This document shows, piece by piece, positions 35,387-44,664 of a stretch of DNA of 64,000 nucleotides (the first letter of the stretch is position 1; every line of letters starts with the position of its first letter). A program made the position numbers and the translations under genes. This DNA is from Aequorivita viscosa (GTDB lineage Bacteria; Bacteroidota; Bacteroidia; Flavobacteriales; Flavobacteriaceae): the NCBI RefSeq assembly GCF_900106795.1, contig NZ_FNNS01000015.1, positions 1-64,000 on the forward strand, in the 5' to 3' direction. Below the pieces are notes generated by a model. That model searched no databases. It was not told where the DNA came from and saw nothing but the letters and a program-made list of their open reading frames with translations.

Positions 35387-36304
35387 ATGAAAGAAGTATT
35401 AATAATATATTATTCACAAACGGGTCAGTTAACTGATGTCTTGAAGAATATTGCTTCATCACTTTCTGGTGAAGAAGTATCTATTTCTTATCACGAAATT
35501 GTTCCTAAAAAAAAGTTTCCGTTCCCCTGGAAACAAGAAGAGTTTTACGGTGCTTTCCCAGAAACCTTTTTGCAAATTCCCACTCCTTTAGAACCTGTTC
35601 CATCTCAAATTATTCAGAAAAAATATGACTTGGTGATTTTAGGGTATACCACCTGGTATTTAACACCATCTATCCCCGTGAATTCATTTTTAAAATCTGA
35701 AGAGGCTAACCAATTGCTCGCAAATACTCCGGTTATTACCGTTTCCGCTAGTCGAAATATGTGGATCATGGCACAGGAAAAAGTGAAGAAATTGCTAGTT
35801 CAAAACAAGGCAAAACTTGTTGGCAACATCGCGTTGGTTGATAGAAATATGAATCATATTAGCGTAATTACAATTGTGCATTGGTTAATGGGTGGAAAGA
35901 AAACCAGAATGCTTGGCATTTTTCCAAAGCCAGGAGTTTCGGATAACGATATAAACTCTGCTTCGCGCTTTGGAACATCTATTAAAAATTCATTGTTGCA
36001 GAACGAATATTCAAATCTGCAAGAAAATCTATTAAAAATCGGCGCCGTTAAAGTAGATCCTTCGTTAATTGCAACAGATATTCGAGGTAATGTTGTTTTT
36101 GCGAAATGGGCTAGTCATTTAATTAAGAAAAATGGCGAAGAAAGAAAAAAATGGCTCGTTTATTTTAAATATTATTTGTTATTTGCAATTTGGCTTATCG
36201 CCCCAATTGTATACATCGTGTATTTGCTCACATACATCCCCATGTATCGTAAAATACAAAAAGATAAAGCTTATTATTCATCAGTTGAATTAAAGAAGGA
36301 TTAA
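35387..36304 (+). CDS. darA: DarA-type dialkylresorcinol-forming enzyme (flavodoxin-like)
   Basis: A 305-residue protein of the family annotated as dialkylresorcinol condensing enzyme. The N-terminus is flavodoxin-like (LIIYYSQTGQLTDVL, an FMN-phosphate-loop type turn) and the C-terminus has a hydrophobic segment (about 258-285) that should anchor it in the membrane. In characterised flexirubin and dialkylresorcinol loci DarA aromatises the 1,3-cyclohexanedione made by DarB. It overlaps darB by one base (TAATG), so the two are coupled. Confidence 0.88.
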   Translation: MKEVLIIYYSQTGQLTDVLKNIASSLSGEEVSISYHEIVPKKKFPFPWKQEEFYGAFPETFLQIPTPLEPVPSQIIQKKYDLVILGYTTWYLTPSIPVNSFLKSEEANQLLANTPVITVSASRNMWIMAQEKVKKLLVQNKAKLVGNIALVDRNMNHISVITIVHWLMGGKKTRMLGIFPKPGVSDNDINSASRFGTSIKNSLLQNEYSNLQENLLKIGAVKVDPSLIATDIRGNVVFAKWASHLIKKNGEERKKWLVYFKYYLLFAIWLIAPIVYIVYLLTYIPMYRKIQKDKAYYSSVELKKD

Positions 36305-37437
36305 TGAAGAACGTTTACATCACTAGGATTGCGAAGTTTCTACCAAACGAGCCCGTCGAAAACGAGGAAATGGAAGAAAAACTCGGAATCATCAATGGAA
36401 AAGCATCCAAAGCTCGCCGAATTATACTTCGGAATAACCAAATTAAAACACGTTATTACGCCTTAGATAAAGAAGGCAATGTAACTCATAATAACGCACA
36501 ACTTGTAGCAAAAGCTGTAGAAGGCTTGTGTGATGATACTTTCAATAAAAGCGAAATTGAACTCCTGTCTTGTGGCACCTCAAGCCCAGATCAAATTCTG
36601 CCAAGCCATGCAGCTATGGTTCACGGCTTTTTAAAGAGCGGAAACCTTGAGGTAAACTCTCCTTCGGGTGCGTGTTGCGCAGGAATGAACGCTTTAAAAT
36701 ACGGCTATATGGCCGTAAAGTCAGATCAAGTTAAAAATGCAGTTTGTACAGGTTCAGAAAGAACTTCCTCTTGGATGAAATCTGATATTTTTGAAGATGA
36801 AGTGGCCCATTTAGAAGCAGTTGAACAACAACCAATTCTAGCTTTTAACAAAGAATTTTTACGTTGGATGCTTTCTGACGGTGCTGGAGCAGTGCTTCTA
36901 GAAAGTGAACCAAACGGAAAAACACCATTAAAAATTGAATGGATGGAAGGTTATAGCTACGCTTTTGAACTTGAAACCTGTATGTATGCGGGCGGAGAAA
37001 AATTAGAAGATGGCAACCTAAAACCGTGGAGCGAATATCCAGCAGATGTATGGGGGAAAATGTCACTTTTTGCCATGAAGCAAGATGTAAAATTACTAAG
37101 TGAAAACATCCTTAAAAAAGGTGTTGCTAGTATGAAATTGGCAATGGAGAAACACAACATCACCGAAGATGATATAGAGTACTACTTGCCTCATATTTCT
37201 TCGTATTATTTCAAAGAAAACTTATATAAAGAAATTGAAAATCAAGGACTCCATATGCCTTGGGAAAAATGGTTTTTAAATCTTCAAAAGGTTGGAAATG
37301 TTGGCGCTGGATCTATCTACCTGATGTTAGAAGAATTGATCAATTCTGGAAAACTTAAAAAAGGCGACAGAATATTCCTTCAAGTGCCCGAAAGTGCCCG
37401 ATTCGCATATTCGTACGCTTACTTAACGGTTGTTTAA
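36304..37437 (+). CDS. darB: DarB-type ketosynthase (KAS III-like)
   Basis: A 377-residue KAS III-like enzyme. The active-site Cys is C125 in SGACCAGMNALKYG; the His and Asn of the family lie in the C-terminal half (LPHISSYYF and GNVGAGSIYL). DarB joins two acyl thioesters to a cyclohexanedione, the precursor of the dialkylresorcinol half of flexirubin. It starts on the last base of the darA stop and is followed one base later by a hotdog gene. The darA-darB pair is the diagnostic marker that this is a flexirubin-type rather than a plain aryl polyene locus. Confidence 0.9.
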   Translation: MKNVYITRIAKFLPNEPVENEEMEEKLGIINGKASKARRIILRNNQIKTRYYALDKEGNVTHNNAQLVAKAVEGLCDDTFNKSEIELLSCGTSSPDQILPSHAAMVHGFLKSGNLEVNSPSGACCAGMNALKYGYMAVKSDQVKNAVCTGSERTSSWMKSDIFEDEVAHLEAVEQQPILAFNKEFLRWMLSDGAGAVLLESEPNGKTPLKIEWMEGYSYAFELETCMYAGGEKLEDGNLKPWSEYPADVWGKMSLFAMKQDVKLLSENILKKGVASMKLAMEKHNITEDDIEYYLPHISSYYFKENLYKEIENQGLHMPWEKWFLNLQKVGNVGAGSIYLMLEELINSGKLKKGDRIFLQVPESARFAYSYAYLTVV

Positions 37438-37438
37438 A

Positions 37439-37876
37439 ATGAAAGTGTTTACTGATAAAATAACGGATAAAAACTTCATCGGAAAACTAATTCCGCAAAG
37501 AACACCGTTCGTTATGGTCGATAAACTCCTTCATTTTGAAGAAAGCAAGGTGGTTGCAGGGCTAACCATTTCCGGAGATAATATATTTACGCTAAACAAT
37601 ATATTTACGGCGCCTGGCTTAATTGAACATATGGCGCAGACAGTGGCGCTTTATACGGGCTATCGGTTTTATTTAAAAGAAGAAGATGCCCCCGTAGGTT
37701 ATATAGGCGCCATAAAAAAAGCTGAAATCTTTGAGCTCCCATCAATTGGAAAAGAGCTAAAAACAACAGTAAATATACTTCACGATATAATGGGCGTTAC
37801 CTTGGTCACAGCCGAAACTGAGTGCGAAGGTAAAGTAATTGCTTCTAGTGAAATGAAAACGGTATTAGCGAACTAA
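37439..37876 (+). CDS. Hotdog-fold dehydratase-like protein 1 (Glu kept, His absent)
   Basis: A 145-residue protein resembling FabZ/FabA 3-hydroxyacyl-ACP dehydratases: IPQRTPFVMVDKL near residue 18 and APGLIEHMAQT near 58. In FabZ the active site is a His in GHFP and a Glu in the following helix. Here E63 is present but the GHFP stretch is replaced by NIFTLNN without His. The frame extends to a TTG at 37430; ATG 37439 is preferred. It overlaps the next, related gene by one base. It probably works as part of a mixed dimer. Confidence 0.8.
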   Translation: MKVFTDKITDKNFIGKLIPQRTPFVMVDKLLHFEESKVVAGLTISGDNIFTLNNIFTAPGLIEHMAQTVALYTGYRFYLKEEDAPVGYIGAIKKAEIFELPSIGKELKTTVNILHDIMGVTLVTAETECEGKVIASSEMKTVLAN

Positions 37877-38334
37877 TGAAGTCTTCCGATATTTCAAATA
37901 TTGACATTTCAAACTTTCTCCCGCACCGAAATCCGATGTTGATGGTTAGCTCGGTATTGGAAATAGATGAAAATTCCGTTGCCACAAACTTTCAAATCGC
38001 AGATACGTGTATTTTCTTAAAAAATAAAAACCTGTCGGAGGCTGGACTTATCGAAAATGCCGCTCAAACCGCTTCTGGAGTAGTTGGGCAGACTTTTTTT
38101 GATAAGAATGACGTGGAAGGAACAGGAAACAAATTAGTTGGTTACATAAGTGCAATTAAAAGAATTGAAATTTTTCAATTACCTAAAGTAGATGAAACTA
38201 TCGTAACAAAAGCAAAACTCCTTTCAAGGTTTGATACTGGCGAAATGACAATGTGTAGTTTTGAAACAGAAACATTTCTCGATGAAAAATTAATTGTATC
38301 TTCTACTATGAATTTTTTAATCCATGAGGTCTGA
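37876..38334 (+). CDS. Hotdog-fold dehydratase-like protein 2 (Glu kept, His absent)
   Basis: A 152-residue paralog of the preceding protein: FLPHRNPMLMVSSV near residue 14 and AGLIENAAQTASG near 56. E60 occupies the catalytic Glu position, but the GHFP His is again missing (TCIFLKN). It starts on the last A of the previous stop (TAATG), and the next gene follows after 2 bases. It is likely part of the dehydratase set for the polyene double bonds, with a partner that supplies the His. Confidence 0.8.
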   Translation: MKSSDISNIDISNFLPHRNPMLMVSSVLEIDENSVATNFQIADTCIFLKNKNLSEAGLIENAAQTASGVVGQTFFDKNDVEGTGNKLVGYISAIKRIEIFQLPKVDETIVTKAKLLSRFDTGEMTMCSFETETFLDEKLIVSSTMNFLIHEV

Positions 38335-38336
38335 TT

Positions 38337-38735
38337 ATGAAGAAGAAAGAAGTACCCCAAGATAAAAGTAATCTAGAATCGGCAAATTTCCGCGAACTCT
38401 GCTATGCAGTAGATGAAGACGGAAAATACACTACTGCAAATAGCAGTGGTTGGGAGCCAAAAACAGTTGCCTTAAACAATGCTATTGAGGAAATCAATGA
38501 GCGAATAGAAGATGCAAAAAACCGAGTGCAAAAAGGTGAAACGAGCCCAATTGAATATTGCATGGAACTCCATAAAATGGATGTTGGTATTTTAGCAAGC
38601 TATGTTGGCCTTTGGCAATGGCGGGTTAAAAGACATTTTAAACCTGCTGTTTTTAAAAAATTGAATAATAAAACCTTGCAGAAATACGCCGACGTTTTTG
38701 AGATATCAGTAGATAAATTAAAAAAGTTAGAATAA
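38337..38735 (+). CDS. Conserved hypothetical protein of the flexirubin locus
   Basis: A 132-residue soluble protein without signal or membrane segments. It has WEPKTVALNNAIEEINERIEDAKNRV, a coiled-coil-like helix, a central SYVGLWQWRVKRHF stretch and a C-terminal helix pair (LQKYADVFEISVDKLKKL) that resembles the end of a Cro/XRE-type helix-turn-helix. It contains no known catalytic motif. It follows the hotdog gene by two bases and so belongs to the same transcript. A regulatory or scaffold role is possible but unsupported. The 165-base gap after it contains no gene. Confidence 0.7.
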   Translation: MKKKEVPQDKSNLESANFRELCYAVDEDGKYTTANSSGWEPKTVALNNAIEEINERIEDAKNRVQKGETSPIEYCMELHKMDVGILASYVGLWQWRVKRHFKPAVFKKLNNKTLQKYADVFEISVDKLKKLE

Positions 38736-38900
38736 CTCACCTGCTGCTCGTTCGGAATTCACTAGTGATTCTAGTTGGAACCGGAATTACCTTTAAATCG
38801 AATAATTTAAAAGCCTTTTTAAAAAACTGAAAATAAATTATCCTAGTCCTAAAGTGCTCGAAACATATCATTTCAAGGGTTGGGGATAAAAAAATAAATC

Positions 38901-39908
38901 TTGAAAGAAGAAACCATAATTAACTTCACCCACCATCAAGCTGCCCACTGCGAAAACGGTGTAGTTTCAAATTTGATGAAACACAACGGTTTTAGCGTCA
39001 GCGAACCCATGGTTTTTGGTATCGGTAGCGGCTTGTTGTTTTGTTATATTCCATTTCTAAAAGTAAATCACGCGCCTGTATTTACATATCGTGCTATGCC
39101 TGGTTTAATTTTTAAAAAATTCGCCAAGCGTACAGGAGTAAAAATGAAGCGCGAAAAATTCAGCAACCCTAAAGATGCCAAAGCAAGGTTGGATGAAAAC
39201 CTTAAAAAGAACAATCCTGTTGGTTTGCAAGTTGGAGTTTATAATCTACTATACTTTCCTGATGAATATCGTTTCCACTTTAATGCCCACAACATGGTGG
39301 TTTACGGAAAACAAGGAGATCGTTATTTAATAAGCGACCCTGTAATGGAAGAAGTTACTTCGCTTTCAGATAAAGAGCTCGAAAAAGTGCGTTTTGCAAA
39401 AGGAGCGTTCGCCCCAAAAGGTCATATGTATTATCCAGTTTCATTTCCAGAAAAGCTTGAGTTTGAAAAAGCTATTGTAAAAGGAATTAAGGATACGTGT
39501 AAAACGATGTTGGCTCCCATTCCTATAGTTGGTGTAAACGGAATACACACAACAGCAGGAATGATACGCAAATGGCCAAAGAAAAAAGACGTTAAAACAG
39601 CAAACCATTATTTAGGTCAAGTAGTGCGAATGCAAGAAGAAATAGGAACTGGCGGCGGCGGATTCCGATATATTTATGCTGCTTTTCTTCAAGAGTCTGC
39701 CAAATTATTAAATAATGAAAAGCTGAATGAACTTTCAAAAGAAATGACCGAAATTGGCGATTTATGGCGCGATTTTGCCGTAGAAGCATCAAGAATTTAT
39801 AAAAATAGAAGTGCAAAAACTGATAGCTACAATAAAGTAGCTGACCAATTAGACTATATAGCCGATCTGGAAAAAGTGTTTTTTAAAAAGCTGAAAAAGG
39901 CAGTTTAA
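38901..39908 (+). CDS. BtrH N-terminal-domain protein (DUF4872 type)
   Basis: A 335-residue cytoplasmic protein with a BtrH-type domain: THHQAAHCENGVVSNLM at residues 10-26 with Cys17 as the likely nucleophile of a papain-like fold, and FNAHNMVVYGKQGDRYLISDP near 130-150 with the matching His and Asp. In butirosin synthesis BtrH transfers an acyl group from an acyl carrier protein to an amine. Here it could move an acyl chain from ACP to an acceptor. The start is TTG at 38901: a TAA codon two codons upstream closes the frame and the next ATG would remove the Cys motif. Confidence 0.75.
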   Translation: MKEETIINFTHHQAAHCENGVVSNLMKHNGFSVSEPMVFGIGSGLLFCYIPFLKVNHAPVFTYRAMPGLIFKKFAKRTGVKMKREKFSNPKDAKARLDENLKKNNPVGLQVGVYNLLYFPDEYRFHFNAHNMVVYGKQGDRYLISDPVMEEVTSLSDKELEKVRFAKGAFAPKGHMYYPVSFPEKLEFEKAIVKGIKDTCKTMLAPIPIVGVNGIHTTAGMIRKWPKKKDVKTANHYLGQVVRMQEEIGTGGGGFRYIYAAFLQESAKLLNNEKLNELSKEMTEIGDLWRDFAVEASRIYKNRSAKTDSYNKVADQLDYIADLEKVFFKKLKKAV

Positions 39909-39963
39909 AAAGTTAATTAGATATAATGGTATAAGTCCCCATTGGGGGGCTTTAGGGGGATAA

Positions 39964-40707
39964 ATGATACAGATAAACCAACTTTCAAAAAAATACAAAG
40001 GGGCCGAATTTTTTTCGGTTAAAGACCTTAGTTTGAAGATTGAAACTGGTGAAATTTATGGTTTGTTAGGCCCAAACGGAGCAGGAAAAACAACGCTTAT
40101 CTCGATGTTGACCTCACTGTTAAAACCAACTTCTGGATCTTTTACAATAAACGGACTTAATTTCAAAGAGAATAAAAATCAATTAAAACAATTAATCGGA
40201 ATTGTCCCGCAGGAATATGCGCTTTATCCAACACTTACTGCTTTTGAAAACTTAGAATATTTCGGAAGTATGTATGGATTAAAAGGCGAAATTTTAAAAA
40301 ATTCCATTCTTGAACATCTAGAAATTATGGGGCTTTCAAAATTCGCTACTAAGAAAACCGCAACATTTTCGGGAGGAATGAAGCGCCGTGTAAACCTAAT
40401 AGCTGGAATTCTTCATCAACCCAAAGTGTTATTCCTAGATGAACCTACCGTGGGCGTCGACGTACAATCCAAAAACGTTATTATTGACCACTTAAAGTTT
40501 TTAAACCAACAGGGAACTACAATTGTGTACACCTCTCATCATTTAATTGAAGCTGAGGTTTTCTGCACTCGCGTGGCAATAATCGACCAAGGTGAAATTA
40601 TAATAAAAGGCATCCCTTCAGAACTTATAAAAACTCAGGCAGGCGCCAATAATCTTGAAGACGTATTTTTAGCACAAACAGGAAAAGCCCTTCGCGATTA
40701 TGCATAA
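39964..40707 (+). CDS. ABC transporter ATP-binding protein
   Basis: A 247-residue ABC ATPase. Walker A GPNGAGKTT (about residues 38-46), Q-loop VPQEY, signature FSGGMKRR and Walker B VLFLDEPT are intact, followed by the switch His in YTSHHL. It pairs with the permease gene that starts 8 bases before its stop, forming an ABC-2 type exporter. Its position in the pigment locus suggests export of the pigment or a precursor across the inner membrane. Confidence 0.9.
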   Translation: MIQINQLSKKYKGAEFFSVKDLSLKIETGEIYGLLGPNGAGKTTLISMLTSLLKPTSGSFTINGLNFKENKNQLKQLIGIVPQEYALYPTLTAFENLEYFGSMYGLKGEILKNSILEHLEIMGLSKFATKKTATFSGGMKRRVNLIAGILHQPKVLFLDEPTVGVDVQSKNVIIDHLKFLNQQGTTIVYTSHHLIEAEVFCTRVAIIDQGEIIIKGIPSELIKTQAGANNLEDVFLAQTGKALRDYA

Positions 40708-41968
40708 ACTTTGGGCTTCAACATATAAGGAAATGCTCCTGTTAATCCGCGATTTGGGGGGGATAGCAATTCTTTTCATTATGCCCATGTTGTTGCTAAT
40801 CGTTATTACACTCGTTCAAGACAGCACGTTTAAAACGATAAACGATGTGAAGATTCCAGTTTTGTTAGTTGATAATGACAATGGCGAAGTTTCAAAAAAC
40901 ATTATTGATAACCTTTCAGAATCCAATTCATTCGAAATTCTTCAAAAAAACACCGAAGACGAAGCAAAAGAGGCTGTTTTTGCAGGAAAATATCAATTGG
41001 CAATTATAATTCCAGAAAACCTATCTGCATCACTTCAGAAAAAAGTAAATCAAAATGTAGAAGGGATTTTATCAAAATTCGGATTAGAAGAGGATAACTC
41101 ATTAGTTGAAAAAGAAGCAATCCCTGCAAAGGAAGTGAGATTGTACTTTGACCCCGCAACGCAACTAAGCTTTAAGTCGTCGGTTAAAAACGGAATCGAT
41201 AAAATGATTTCAAAAATCGAAACCCAAAGCATTTACAAAGCTTTTCAAACAGAATTAGGTGAAGAAGAAGCCGTGCCTATTTTCGATACAGAAAATTTCA
41301 TTTCTTTTAAAGAAGTTCGCCAAACAAAAGGTAACCAAGAAATTATTCCAAATTCAGCCCAGCACAATGTCCCGGCCTGGGCGCTTTTTGCTATTTTCTT
41401 TATTGTCGTGCCGCTCTCTATTAATTTGGTGAAAGAAAAAAATCAAGGAACCTTCGTTCGTCTGCGAACGCAACCAGTTAATTACGCAACTGTTTTGGGC
41501 GGAAAAACAATCGTTTATTTAGTGGTTTGCCTGATACAATTTACGTTAATGCTCCTTGTTGGAATCTTTCTTTTTCCAGCAATCGGACTCCCACAACTTG
41601 ATGTTTCCGGTAAATTACCGATGCTTTATGCTGTGGCTCTTTTTTCAGGATTGGCGGCAATTGGTCTGGGGTTACTTTTAGGAACAATTGCAAAAACTCA
41701 AGAGCAATCAGCGCCTTTTGGAGCAATAATGGTTGTTATTTTAGCAGCACTTGGCGGGGTTTGGGTGCCTGTTTTTGTAATGCCGAAATTAATGCAATCT
41801 ATTTCAAAAATATCACCAATGAATTGGGGATTGGAAGCGTTTTATGATGTGTTCTTAAGAAATGTGAATTTTGTTAAAATCCTTCCTGAAATTTCGTTAT
41901 TATTGTTATTCTTCATTATAACAATTTTAATAGCAATAATTTATAATCAAAAGAAGAATGCCGTCTAA
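40700..41968 (+). CDS. ABC-2 type transporter permease
   Basis: A 422-residue permease of the ABC-2 family. One N-terminal membrane helix (about 18-38) is followed by a long extracytoplasmic part (about 40-225) and five C-terminal helices (about 228-420), the usual YhhJ/NatB-like layout. It overlaps the ATPase gene by 8 bases and the thioesterase gene by 11 bases, so it is firmly part of the same transcript. The substrate is unknown. Confidence 0.88.
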   Translation: MHKLWASTYKEMLLLIRDLGGIAILFIMPMLLLIVITLVQDSTFKTINDVKIPVLLVDNDNGEVSKNIIDNLSESNSFEILQKNTEDEAKEAVFAGKYQLAIIIPENLSASLQKKVNQNVEGILSKFGLEEDNSLVEKEAIPAKEVRLYFDPATQLSFKSSVKNGIDKMISKIETQSIYKAFQTELGEEEAVPIFDTENFISFKEVRQTKGNQEIIPNSAQHNVPAWALFAIFFIVVPLSINLVKEKNQGTFVRLRTQPVNYATVLGGKTIVYLVVCLIQFTLMLLVGIFLFPAIGLPQLDVSGKLPMLYAVALFSGLAAIGLGLLLGTIAKTQEQSAPFGAIMVVILAALGGVWVPVFVMPKLMQSISKISPMNWGLEAFYDVFLRNVNFVKILPEISLLLLFFIITILIAIIYNQKKNAV

Positions 41969-42386
41969 TAACAATAATGAAATAAGCTTTACTTCCGAAA
42001 TACGTGTTCGCTTCACAGAAACCGATCCATTGGGAATTGTGTGGCATGGCAATTACATTCAATATTTTGAAGATGGTAGGGAAGCATTTGGGCGAGAGCA
42101 CGGCATTTCCTATTTAGAGCAGAAAGCAAATGGCTATACATCACCAATTGTAAGGTCTACCTGCGAACACAAACTGCCTCTGCGTTATGGCGATGTGGCA
42201 ACCATTAAAACTACTTTTATAGATTCCCCAGCGGCAAAATTGATATTCCGATATCGAATTTTTGATCCCAAAGGAAGAGTAGCCTGTTTGGGCGAAACCA
42301 TTCAAGTGTTTTTAAATGACGAAGGTGAACTTTCATTGACTCAACCAGAGTTTTTTGCAAAATGGAAACAGAAAATGGGATTGTAA
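41958..42386 (+). CDS. Acyl-ACP/CoA thioesterase (YbgC/4-hydroxybenzoyl-CoA thioesterase-like)
   Basis: A 142-residue hotdog thioesterase. The catalytic motif VRFTETDPLGIVWHGNYIQYFEDGR (read in two parts around residues 17-41) contains D23 and H30 of the family, so unlike the other hotdog proteins here it looks catalytically complete. It could release a polyene or aryl acid from its carrier or remove wrong intermediates. It overlaps the permease by 11 bases and ends 2 bases before the next ketosynthase start. Confidence 0.85.
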   Translation: MPSNNNNEISFTSEIRVRFTETDPLGIVWHGNYIQYFEDGREAFGREHGISYLEQKANGYTSPIVRSTCEHKLPLRYGDVATIKTTFIDSPAAKLIFRYRIFDPKGRVACLGETIQVFLNDEGELSLTQPEFFAKWKQKMGL

Positions 42387-42388
42387 AA

Positions 42389-43546
42389 ATGACTAAAACC
42401 TTCCTTTCATATAATAATATTTTCAGCAGCCTAGGCCTTGATAGCGAAACGGTAATTGAAAATATGTTACAAGGGAAAACAGGGCTTAAAAAATACGAAG
42501 ACACTTCACTTTTGCCCGTTCCATTTTGCGCTTCACGGGTTTCTTCCGAAACAGTAAACGAACAGTTCAACAAAATTGCAGGCGCTTCAAAGTTCACCAA
42601 GTTAGAGAAGATGCTGATTGCTTCGTTGAATGAGGTTGTTAAAGCTTCAAATATTTCTTTAAATGAAAAAGTTGGGCTTATTATCTCTACCACAAAAGGA
42701 AATATAGATGTGCTTGAAAAGAATAGCGGTTTCCCCGAAAGTCGCGCTTACTTAAGTGAATTAGGCAAAACAATTCAAAACTTTTTCGGTTTTAAAAATG
42801 AAGCCATTGTACTTTCAAACGCTTGTATTTCTGGTGTTTTAGCAATCTCTGTAGCAAAGCGGTTTATTTCGGAAGGAAAATACGATCACGTTTTTATTAC
42901 TAGTGGCGATTTGGTTTCAAAATTTATTCTTTCTGGTTTTAACTCTTTCCAAGCACTATCTGATGAACCTTGCAAACCGTATGACAAAAACCGAGTAGGA
43001 ATTAACCTGGGAGAAGTGGCGGCGAGCGTTTTGGTTACTTCAGAAGAAAATAAACTATCAACTGAAGCTATAGAAATTCTAGGTGATTCAACCTGTAATG
43101 ATGCAAATCATATTTCGGGCCCATCCCGAACTGGGGAAGGTCTTTATAGAAGTATAAAAGCTGCTTTAAATGAAGCAAATTTAACTGCCTCACAAATCGA
43201 TTATATTTCTGCCCATGGCACTGCCACCTTGTTTAATGATGAAATGGAAGCGATAGCCTTTAATCGATTGGGGATGGAAAAAGTTCCACTCAATAGTTTA
43301 AAAGGATATTTTGGGCATACTTTGGGCGCTTCAGGACTTTTGGAAACCATTGTGGGAATGCATTTTATGGAACGAAATGTTTTATTTTATTCAAAAGGAT
43401 TTTCCGACCTTGGTGTCTCAAAAGAAATTAATGTTATTAAAGAAAATGAGTCGAAAAAACTTCATATTTTTTTAAAAACTGCTTCAGGTTTTGGAGGCTG
43501 TAACTCGGCGGTTATTTTTAAAAAACAAACAACTAACCTAAAATAA
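42389..43546 (+). CDS. Beta-ketoacyl-ACP synthase (second ketosynthase of the locus)
   Basis: A 385-residue FabF/FabB-like ketosynthase with an intact triad: C146 in LSNACISGVLA, His in SAHGTATLFNDE and His in GYFGHTLGASG. The N-terminal strand is less conserved than in housekeeping FabF. ATG 42389 is chosen over an ATG at 42362 that lies inside the thioesterase gene. The methyltransferase starts directly after its stop. It may extend the chain or form a heterodimer with one of the ketosynthase-like proteins further on. Confidence 0.88.
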   Translation: MTKTFLSYNNIFSSLGLDSETVIENMLQGKTGLKKYEDTSLLPVPFCASRVSSETVNEQFNKIAGASKFTKLEKMLIASLNEVVKASNISLNEKVGLIISTTKGNIDVLEKNSGFPESRAYLSELGKTIQNFFGFKNEAIVLSNACISGVLAISVAKRFISEGKYDHVFITSGDLVSKFILSGFNSFQALSDEPCKPYDKNRVGINLGEVAASVLVTSEENKLSTEAIEILGDSTCNDANHISGPSRTGEGLYRSIKAALNEANLTASQIDYISAHGTATLFNDEMEAIAFNRLGMEKVPLNSLKGYFGHTLGASGLLETIVGMHFMERNVLFYSKGFSDLGVSKEINVIKENESKKLHIFLKTASGFGGCNSAVIFKKQTTNLK

Positions 43547-44614
43547 ATGCAAAAAATAACCAAAAATATAAACGCCATTGAAGCTCTGGAGGAAGCGCAT
43601 CGAATTGCTTTTGCGCCCTTTGTTTTTCAGGCTTCGGTAGCGCTCCGTAGACTCGGTATCCTCGATTATATTTTCGATAATCGCGATAATGGCGGGCCAA
43701 CTGTCGCAGAAATTTCCAAAGCACTTTCAGTGAGTGAATACGGCGTTGGAGTTTTATTGGAAATTGCGCAGACCTCAAATATTGTGAGCAAAAGCGAAGC
43801 TGAAAAATATGAACTAACTAAGGTTGGCTATTTTCTAAATTACAATAAAACCGCAAGCGTAAACCTTAATTTTACACACGATGTATGTTATAAAGGGCTG
43901 TTTCATTTAAACGACTCCATTAAAAATGGAAAACCAGAAGGCCTAAAAGAACTAGGCCAATGGTCTACTATTTATGAAGGTCTTTCGCAATTAAAACCAG
44001 ACGAACAAAAAGCTTGGTTCGACTTCGACCATCATTATTCCGATGATATTTTTGACGAAGCACTTGAACACATTTTTAAAAACAGACCGAAAACACTTTT
44101 TGATATTGGTGGCAACACAGGGAAGTTTTCTATAAAAGCCTGTAGTTTTAATGAAGATGTAAATGTGACCATAATCGATTTGCCTGGTCAACTTAAAATG
44201 GCATTGGAAAATGCAGATCAAAACGGTTTTAAAAATAGAATTAAAGCATATCCAATAAATTGGCTTTCCGAAAATCCAACAATTCCAGAGGGTGCAGATG
44301 TTATTTGGATGTGCCAATTTTTAGACTGTTTTTCTGAAGAAGAGATTTTGAAGGTTTTGACCACGTGTGCAGAATCTATGGACGAAAATGCCGAATTGAT
44401 TATAGTCGAAACCTTTACCGATAGACAGGCCTTTAAGGCTTCTCAGTTTATTTTAGAGGCAACATCGCTATATTTTACAGTCTTAGCCAACGGAAACAGT
44501 AAAATGTACCCTGCCAGTGTTTTTCTTAAACTTATCGATAAAGCTGGTTTGGAATTGAACAAAGACGTCCAATTAGGCGATTATCACACCATGTTGGTTT
44601 GTAAAAAGAAATAA
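43547..44614 (+). CDS. SAM-dependent O-methyltransferase
   Basis: A 355-residue methyltransferase of the plant-OMT / PF00891 type, with an N-terminal winged-helix dimerisation domain (about 15-100) and a Rossmann SAM-binding domain: LFDIGGNTGKFS near residue 188, IIDLPGQL near 207 and VIWMCQFLDCFS near 255. Members methylate phenolic or other hydroxyls of aromatic substrates. Candidate targets here are the aryl head group or the resorcinol. It starts immediately after the preceding ketosynthase stop, with no gap. Confidence 0.87.
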   Translation: MQKITKNINAIEALEEAHRIAFAPFVFQASVALRRLGILDYIFDNRDNGGPTVAEISKALSVSEYGVGVLLEIAQTSNIVSKSEAEKYELTKVGYFLNYNKTASVNLNFTHDVCYKGLFHLNDSIKNGKPEGLKELGQWSTIYEGLSQLKPDEQKAWFDFDHHYSDDIFDEALEHIFKNRPKTLFDIGGNTGKFSIKACSFNEDVNVTIIDLPGQLKMALENADQNGFKNRIKAYPINWLSENPTIPEGADVIWMCQFLDCFSEEEILKVLTTCAESMDENAELIIVETFTDRQAFKASQFILEATSLYFTVLANGNSKMYPASVFLKLIDKAGLELNKDVQLGDYHTMLVCKKK

Positions 44615-44664
44615 CGATTACCCGCGTATCAGATTTATAAAGAATTTCAATTTTATAATCGATT

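Noticed and set aside
39909-39963. C- and G-rich GTCCCCATTGGGGGG stretch before the ABC gene considered as a terminator
   Set aside because: It has no clean stem with a T-run and looks like a dispersed flavobacterial intergenic word; the ABC gene follows directly.
42217-42693. 158-codon open frame on the minus strand
   Set aside because: It lies opposite the thioesterase and ketosynthase genes, whose protein sequences are clearly real, and its translation matches nothing recognisable.
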